A DNA stretch of 14,152 nucleotides from Thoreauomyces humboldtii (Eukaryota; Chytridiomycota; Chytridiomycetes; Spizellomycetales; Powellomycetaceae), in the NCBI GenBank assembly GCA_027596035.1, contig JADGJA010000601.1, forward strand, positions 1 to 14,152. The letters are read 5' to 3'. The notes under the pieces are model-generated. The model worked only from the letters and a program-made list of their open reading frames with translations. It searched no databases and was not told the DNA's origin. Every line of letters begins with the position of its first letter. Position 1 is the stretch's first letter. Both the position numbers and the translations under genes were made by a program. Positions 7,301 to 14,152 of this stretch are shown here, in pieces.

Positions 7301-10300
7301 ATGCCCCGACACACTTCGCAGGAACAGACGTTGGGATGTAGGCTGAACGCCAGCGCCAGCGCGGGTGACCTGAGAGAAGTGATGAACCTGCTGGCCAGAG
7401 GTGCATCTCCGAGCTGGAAAGACGAGAACGAGAGGTTCGGAACACCGCATGTTTTACAATTGTATGCAGGCCATCTGACAGTGTATGTTACTCCACGGTT
7501 CTCTAGAACCGCCCTCGTATGTGCGATCTATGGGGAAGCAACCGATAGCTTTCCGATCACGCAGTCAAACTACCTGAAGGCAACACACTGTCGCTCGTCC
7601 CACGCGCCCATCGTTCGCACCCTTCTACGTCACATTCTCGCCACAACGGATGCGACCGCCCGGACCCGGTTCGAAGAGACGGTGGATCATCCGCAGTCCG
7701 GTCCTTGGCTGCGAGGTATCACCCCACTCTGCTTGGCGGCATATCTCGCCAAACCCGAGCTCGTCCGCGTCATGGTGGAAGAAGGTGCCGACGTGGACGC
7801 CAGAGACCTGAACGGCGCCACAGCCCTGATGTACGCTTCCAGAGACGCACGGATCAGCGTCGCCAAGGTGCTCCTGGAGTTCGGCGCGAGGGTGGACCTC
7901 GAGGACAACAACGGGTGGACCGCCATGCGATACGGTCACGCGTACCCGGACGCTGTCGGGATGTTGGAAGCCCATGCCCATGCGGCGAGAAAAGTGGGAA
8001 AGGACGTTTTCCCCCCGTCCATGAGATTGACGGGGGCGTTGACGGCAAGGTATCCGGGACTGGCGGGCTCCCTGTCTCTTCTCATCCGAAGGAGGATCCG
8101 GATCGAGAACGTGGAAGGGGGTAGAGCTCATGGGGCCGGGAGAGGGAGAGCGGGAACGAGCGGCAGCAGCACCACCACGCGCTCCGCTCTGTTTTCCGCC
8201 ATCAAACGTTTGGACCTGCGTGGCCTTCATGCGGCTTTGCAGACATTGCCGCTGTCGGAGCTAAACGTCGCGGACCCGACCAGTGGGCTGACTCCGTTGC
8301 AAAGCGCGTTGCGTCTGCGACCCGTCACGTATCCTGAAACGGAAGCTATCGTCAGGATTCTGGTGGCACTCGGAGCGGGCGTCAATTCCAGAAACCTCCG
8401 AAGCGGAAAGACGCCCTTACACTACGCAGTTCGGGTGGGTGAAAGGACCTGTCTGGTGATGACTGCCTTCTTAACTCGACCAAAAAACTCAATGGTCCCT
8501 AACCCGTCTTCGTCCAGGACCCGTATCTGATTCCTGACGCAACGTCTCAATCCCGCGAATCCGCCATTCCAATCACCGTTCGGGACATCGCACGGTTCCT
8601 ACTTTCCTCCGGAGCGGACGTGAATGCGCCTGATCTCGATCGCAACCTCCCACTCCACCACGCCTGTCGAGGTCACGACGTGGACCTTGTGCGCGTCCTC
8701 TTGAAGAGCGGTCGAGCTCGCGCTAGCGTTTTCAACAAGAAAGGCAAACGACCTCTGGATCTATGCACAAACAGGGAAACTGAACGAGTGGTGAAGGAAT
8801 ATCTCCGGACACCGAGCTTGCATGTGGGGTGGCAAGACAGGAGGGGTGCTGACGATATTGCTCGAGGAGAAAGCAGTGAGATGTGGGATGGGGCTTCGCA
8901 AGAAACGCCCTTCTTTGCTCGTGCTGGCGGAAAGCGGAGAACCCCGGATGAAGACGATGAGAATGCTATCCCACCATCCGATTCTGCCTACGTCAGTCAG
9001 GAGGGTCTCAAAGAACTCGCCGAGGGTCAGAAGGATGCTCAGAAGCCACTGAAAGACATGGACGGTACATCCCACGTTGCTTGCGAGCCGGCAGGCTCCC
9101 CACCCGAGGATGTGAACGATGTGTCCTTCGCAGAAGTCACCGTCGATATGACGAGCAAGACAGACATCTGGCAGGAAAAGTACGAGCTGTCACAGCTCGA
9201 CTGCGCCTCCTGGCGGCTCAGGTGCGAGGAAGCTGAGGGAGATCGCTCAAGATGGAAAGTAAAGTACGAACAAGAATGGCTCCAGAAACACCAAGCGCTC
9301 CAGACGGTGCAACGATTGGAGGACAAGGTTGCTATGCAGGTCGAGACGATCTGGAAGTTGGAACGTATTACGGCGAGATCCTCCGTGCTTCCCGACGTTT
9401 CGCGCACCGAACCGCTTCTCTTGGACGTGTTAAAAGGGACCGAGAAGTCGGTGTTGAGAGATCTCGAGACGAACAGACGGGCGTTGACGGACATACAGAG
9501 AAAACAGAAGCAAGCGCACGAAGACGATGCTCCTGATGATAGGAGCGCCGAAATACTGCTAGAGGCTGAGGAGAAAAGGGTCATCGCGGAGCTCAAACAG
9601 CTGAAGACGGCCTATGAGAAGATCCACATACAGCGCCTCGAGGCCGAATCCAACAGGATGTCCATAGATCTTCGAGGAATGACGCTACCAGTCGCCAGCG
9701 TCGAAACGTCTGGGGGACCTGCTTCGCCGCCCGTCACCCCTCTAAGCGCGTTCTTTGAACATATCAAATCGATGGCGTTTCCTCCCTCCGAGGACGAGAG
9801 TGTTTCCGGTGACGAAGGCTTGAGAATGGACAGTGATAGTATGAGCAAGCTATTGAACGCCGCCAAGGAGCGCATCCATGATCTAAAAGCCCGCATTTCG
9901 GAGCTCGAAGCAAAAGATGACCGACAGTCGCAGACGGTCGAAGCCCTCACCGACCGTCTCTCCACCATGACCCAGAACCTGCAAGACGTCGTTTCTAACC
10001 GTTCCGTCGACGCCACAAAGCTTCGTCTCCTTTCCACAAAGCTCCTAGGCTCGACATCTTCGGACCGTGCAGCATCGCAACCGACCGCGCCCGGCGTCCT
10101 CGCAAAGCTCCAATCCCTTGCCACAAAGATCGGATGCACGCACGATGAGGAGCTCATGAACGTCGAAGGTCTTCGATCCCTATGCTGTGAACTGCCTACC
10201 CGTCCTGGCCACGACAACGACGACGACCTTGACATCGTTAACCGCGACTGTGAGAAAGCGACGGAGATGCTGTCGGGTGCGATCGAGTGGTGTCAAATAT

Positions 10301-11526
10301 ACGTCAACGAGATCCTAGAGACCATTGCGGGACAAGAAGACCAGGACACACTACTCGTTCAACCCGTACAGAGCGACCCGATCGAGCCGGAACTACCTAG
10401 CCCGCAACTCCCGCGAGAAACCGGTGACGAGGTGCTGAGACGGCTGCCGACGAGAAGAGACTCGATGGCGCAAGAACATGACGGGTTCCGAAGACGACAT
10501 CGCTCGCATGACGGCGCCACTGACACGCCTACTGTCAATACCGAAAACCTGACCTCAAGAGAGCATATGAGCGCTCCGGTGATGAGTAGCGGAGGAAAAG
10601 CGGGGTTCATCGCGCTTGAGGATGGAAAATCAAACCCCCTAAACTTCGATACCGACGTTGGCAGTCCCACCAAACGAGCGGACGCTGGTTGCCCCGATAC
10701 GCCAACGCATCTACCCTTCCCATCTCTCCGCATCCCTTCATCACCAATGTCTCTATCCTCCTCACAATCTCAACTCGATATCACGACCGTTCCATCTCCA
10801 TCCCCATCCCCATCTTCAAAACTAACGATCCCGCCGCCTCCCATCCCTGCACCCACAGCCTCTCCATCCCTCAGTCCCCGCACGTCCGACCCACGCTCCA
10901 CCCACCTCCTCCAAACGACGCCCCAACTGGAACACCTCATGTCCTCCGTACAACGCGCCAAGCACGCGCTGACGGACACGCTCGCTCGCTCCTCGTCCGA
11001 GATCGAGGACTCGAGACGAAGAGAGTACAGCGCTCTGGTCAGGAACCTCATCGACGCGATGCGGAGCGACGATGATCCGAGACCGGACACCGAGACCCAA
11101 GTCAACACCATGCCAACCGACACAGACATCGACATGGACAGTACAGTCGCGACCGCGACCGCGACCGCGAGGACACCTGTCGACCCAATTGGAAGCGAGA
11201 GCGTCTCGGATCTGATCCGTAAGAAGGAGGTGTATCCCCGCACGAGTACACGGAGGTCAGGGAGCGCTAGACCGTCGAAGCGGATGAGCAACGGTGGAAC
11301 GTTGTTGGCGAGCGTGAAGGAGGAGGACGTGGGTGGTGGGGATGAACATCCGGACGGGGAGATGAGGAGGTCGGACGTCGTACGTGCTGCGGAGGGTGTG
11401 ACGACGCGTTCGGTGAAACCCAAAGGATTTTTTGGCCGGTTCAAGAAGGTACGATGCATGACTTGCGGCGAAAGTGATTCGGTTCACTGTCTGATCGAAC
11501 TTGTCTCTTGGTAGACGAACCGTTGA
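7301..11526 (+). CDS. Large ankyrin-repeat and coiled-coil protein, unknown function
   Basis: Exons: 7301-8434, 8518-11448 and 11515-11526, giving 1,358 residues. A further in-frame 72-base intron at 7435-7506 is likely and would give 1,334. The 8435-8517 intron (GTGGGT donor, CTTAAC branch) falls inside an ankyrin repeat and removes a stop. The last intron (GTACGA) adds only Thr-Asn-Arg. Ankyrin-type repeats lie at about 69-115, 138-225, 295-380 and 395-460, with phrases such as GITPLCLAAYLAKPELVRVM, DLNGATALMYA, GKTPLHYAV and LPLHHACRGHDVDLVRVLL. Coiled coils follow at about 595-660, 690-760 and 820-875. About 1100-1180 is Ser/Pro-rich, and near 1250-1260 is an Ala-Thr run. The C-terminus is basic (KPKGFFGRFKKTNR). 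No catalytic, DNA-binding or membrane segment was seen. A scaffold role is inferred from the architecture only. Confidence 0.82.
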
Positions 11527-11787
11527 CCGAAGACACATGCCCAGGATTAGCCCGAGATGAGGAAGCGAGAGAGCGCCGTGTTGTAGTTTTGCTTAGCAGT
11601 ATCCGCCCCTGTACCTAAGATTTTGTAATTTCGCCCTAATGTAAATAACCATCATGAACTCAACGGCGCGCTCGCAATGTCATTTCTGTCTCCCACTCGT
11701 TCCGCGTCCAAGGCAAGACCAAATCAATAAGAGCAAGGAGAGTATATTTTGAAGTCAAGCATAAGATAAGTGTACCAAACTGTCTCT
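11527..11787. other. Convergent intergenic region between the ankyrin gene and COX6
   Basis: About 260 bases hold the 3' ends of both genes. There are AT-rich patches near 11610-11660 (TGTAAATAA, plausible plus-strand polyadenylation signal) and near 11720-11770. No gene is seen. Confidence 0.5.
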
Positions 11788-13000
11788 CTACTCCATCCAC
11801 TAATGGCCAAAAAAAAGGACAGTCATCAGCGTCACATTCGATCGCAATGCCATGCCATGCAGGGCTTCGATGGTAAACAGGCGAATGACTTACCCAACGC
11901 TTCTCCCTCACGTACTCAAAAGTACCCAGCTCGTGCTTTTCCACGAGGCCGAGCTCGGTCATCAGAGGCTTGAGCTCGTCGAGGTACTGCTTGTACTGCT
12001 TCTCGCTCTGGGTCTTGCTCTTGAGGGCCTCGAGGGTGCGGATGGCGGTGGCGAACGAGTTCTGCTGGCGGGCAGCCTTCAGGGCGTCAGAGATGACGTC
12101 GACCGAGGGCACCCAGTCGGTGCTGAAGATGTGGTTGAGACCTGCACAACGAGGAGAAAGAGAGTCAGCTTCCTGCTCCAAAGAGTTGCCGGCATGAAAG
12201 TCTTCCGCCCAGGGGCGAAAAAGGAAAAGTGCAATGCTATGATGCTCAGCTTTCCATGTGCCCGCATCCATCCTGGACGGGGATCCCTTCACGAATGGTA
12301 AGCTCAGAGGGACTTCACGCCCTCCCCTTTCGTTCTTTCTCTCTTCGTCCTGATGTCGACCACGCCTCGCAATTCATGCTTACCACGCTCCAACTCGAAG
12401 TCGTCCTCGACGGCCTGGAAGTGCTTGCGCCAGTACGTAACGTACTATAAGAATGAACAACAGCATCAGTCTCCACGTCCATAATATTTCACCATTGTTG
12501 TCCATCCTTTACCTTCTCGTAGTCCGACTTGTTGCTGGGGTCGAGGTCGTGTGCGGTAGGGTAGTTGGAGATGGTCGTGTCCAGGTGGCTGTGGGATGCG
12601 GGTCCGCTCTGAGTCGCCAAGGAGCGCTGTGCGGAGACTGTTTTCCAGGAAAGAGCGGAAGCAGACGTAAGCTTTTGAGGTCTTCGCTGATATCGGTGGT
12701 CCGAGACTTCGCATGCCATGGGCATAGGTTGACCCGCGCTTCCACCTCACGCGCGCGCTTTCCCTTCCGCCGCAGTGTCCTTGAACGGACCCAGGGCCGC
12801 CTGCATCCTCCCTGCTTCGAGCAGCACAGTCGTTCGGTGTAGCGAGGGTTCCGTTCTCAATTGAGACTCAGGGGCACGCGGCGGGTGTACCCGGGCAGAG
12901 AAGGAAGCTGGGTCCTCGGAGACAAAGACGACGTACCCATGGGAGCCCTGACTGGCATGGCGCGACGGAGTACAGGTGCGAATCGGGTGATACGGTTCAT
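11788..13000 (-). CDS. COX6: Cytochrome c oxidase subunit VI (animal subunit Va)
   Basis: Nuclear-encoded structural subunit of respiratory complex IV, on the matrix side of the mitochondrial inner membrane. Exons in coding order: 13000-12937, 12637-12513, 12444-12384, 12141-11894 and 11799-11788, giving 169 residues. Donors are GTACGT, GTAAAG, GTAAGC and GTAAGT, and the phases join exactly. Residues 1-30 form a basic mitochondrial presequence (MNRITRFAPVLRRAMPVRAP, then QRSLATQS, a likely cleavage region). The mature part has the family signature: DYEKYVTYWRKHFQAVEDDF, ELERGLNHIF, VPSVDVISDALKAAR, FATAIRTLEALK and YLDELKPLMTELGL. The C-terminus extends beyond the yeast form and ends KRWWME, of which WME comes from a 12-base last exon. 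Introns 1 (299 nt) and 3 (242 nt) are long for this window. The intron 1 acceptor was chosen because it keeps phase and yields a normal presequence. Confidence 0.9.
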
Positions 13001-13388
13001 CTCGACTGCGGGAGAGGTGTGGTCGGGACAGGGGAGGAGGGAAGACTTGCAATGTCGGATTGAGGGTACGAAGCAGAAATCGACGACTGAAGAGACCACA
13101 AAATGGCAAAACCACCAAGCAGAGCAGCCTTCCCTTTTCGACACACAAGAAGCAACTCACAAACCAGAAACGACGCAAAGGTCGCCGGCGGTCGCGATGC
13201 TACCTCACATGACCCAGAAGCATTTCCATAGCAGTGCAAGGTAACTACAAGGCAGCGTGTACGATGCTACATGTATGATGATAAATAACAGAGTCTTTTG
13301 CTGTAAAGTCTAGGTACAGGTGCGGTATCTACATCAGTCGCGCAGCACTCAAACAGCCCGACGCTCAGCTGCCGTCCTCCACCGCTCC
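13001..13388. other. Intergenic region: reductase 3' end and COX6 promoter
   Basis: About 390 bases between two genes on the same (minus) strand. Open frames on either strand show no conserved domain. No clear TATA box or CCAAT motif in the COX6 orientation was found. Confidence 0.5.
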
Positions 13389-14152
13389 TTAGAACTTGAA
13401 CACAGCATCAGCCATCTTGGAGATGGTGTTGGACTTGGGATAACCAAGGTCCTCCGTGATGGCCGCCATGGCCTTGATCTGGACGGGACGGACGAGTCAG
13501 ACACAGATCAGCTTCTCGCAATACCCGTCAATCTTGCTCACCATGGGAGGAGGTCCGCAGAGAAGGATCTTGACATCCTCGGCGTAAGCAGGACACCTGT
13601 CGCGGATCATGTCCTTGCTGACGAATCCCACACCGCCAGTCCAGCCTGCTGGGGGCTGGAGGGCAAAGTAAGTTTGAATTAGCCATGAGCACTGGCTCCT
13701 GAGCTTCCAAATTCCCAGGACGTACCTCGTTCAGGACGTAGTACAAGGAGAACTGGTTGGGGTGCTTCTCGGCCAGGTTGTCGAGTTCGTCTCGAAGGAG
13801 AATGTCGTCGACACCCACGTTTGCAAAGATCAAGCTCAGCTTTGTCCTGTCGAGGGGGTTGTGGAGGACGGCTTTGATGATCTGGAGCATCGGGGTGATT
13901 CCGGTTCCTCCTGCAATCTAGAAAGCGCGTGTGTCAGGGGAAAACTCACTGTACGCTTCAGGCCAACCAGTAATACCATTCCAATGGATCGCAGGCAGTT
14001 GGCAGAATACTTGAACTGACCCTGCAGTGGACGTAAGGTCAGAAGGTCCATACCAGATTCTGCTAGCAAAAATAACATGACTTGTGTACCTTTGGCCCTT
14101 TGACACGGATCTCCTGTCCGATCTCGAGTTCCCCAAAGAGCTTGGAAATGTT
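13389..14152 (-). CDS. CBR1: NADH-cytochrome b5 reductase, C-terminal part (5' end beyond the window)
   Basis: FAD enzyme that passes electrons from NADH to cytochrome b5, used in lipid desaturation and sterol synthesis. Visible exons in coding order: from the edge 14152-14090, 14021-13977, 13917-13726, 13655-13542 and 13478-13389, all phase 0. Together they give the last 167 residues. Motifs: VKGPKGQFKY near the FAD domain boundary, [11 protein letters not shown] (nicotinamide-dinucleotide binding Gly-rich loop), [22 protein letters not shown] (NADH-binding Cys-Gly) and a C-terminal ADAVFKF, with the terminal Phe typical of the family. The intron between 13478 and 13542 uses the GTGAGC directly after the ATG of CGPPPM, which gives the conserved PPPMIKAM junction. 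The FAD-binding N-terminal half and any membrane anchor lie outside the window, so the ER form (CBR1) and the mitochondrial form (MCR1) cannot be told apart. Confidence 0.92.

Noticed and set aside
7625..8230. Minus-strand open frame of 201 codons
   Set aside because: Antisense of ankyrin repeats that are clearly coding on the plus strand.
9039..11459. Several minus-strand open frames of 120-230 codons
   Set aside because: Ser-rich antisense shadows of the coiled-coil and Ser/Pro-rich exon.

Overview
The window looks like nuclear DNA of a filamentous fungus, most likely a basidiomycete. Genes are dense and on both strands. They are split by many short GT-AG introns (about 59-94 nt, two longer) with CTNAY-like branch sites, and the proteins match conserved eukaryotic families. 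No bacterial-type operon, tRNA, rRNA or CRISPR array was seen. All gene models are hand-built from splice signals and protein conservation, without a database search.

Layout, left to right: (1) 1-771, upstream DNA with a possible Lys-rich exon fragment on the minus strand at the left edge and a (CA)n tract. (2) 772-1434 (+), RPB8, the shared small subunit of RNA polymerases I, II and III, four exons. (3) 1908-2687 (-), a single-pass membrane protein with a four-cysteine N-terminal segment, convergent with RPB8. (4) About 2790-5711, a gene-poor block holding broken coding-like segments on both strands, a dispersed 35-bp repeat and a 17-bp-period tandem duplication; it looks like decayed gene material. 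(5) 5712-6577 (+), a complete HP1-type protein with chromo and chromo-shadow domains, visibly AT-richer than its neighbours. (6) 7301-11526 (+), a protein of about 1,350 residues with N-terminal ankyrin repeats, central coiled coils and a Ser/Pro-rich tail. (7) 11788-13000 (-), COX6 (cytochrome c oxidase subunit VI, animal Va), five exons. (8) 13389 to beyond 14152 (-), the C-terminal part of an NADH-cytochrome b5 reductase.

The genes form no evident pathway. Transcription, heterochromatin, respiration and cytochrome b5 reduction sit side by side, as is usual in fungal chromosomes. COX6 and the reductase lie head-to-tail on one strand. The least explained parts are the 2.8-5.7 kb block and the large ankyrin/coiled-coil protein. 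Several genes carry exons of only 2 or 3 codons that open-reading-frame calling would miss.
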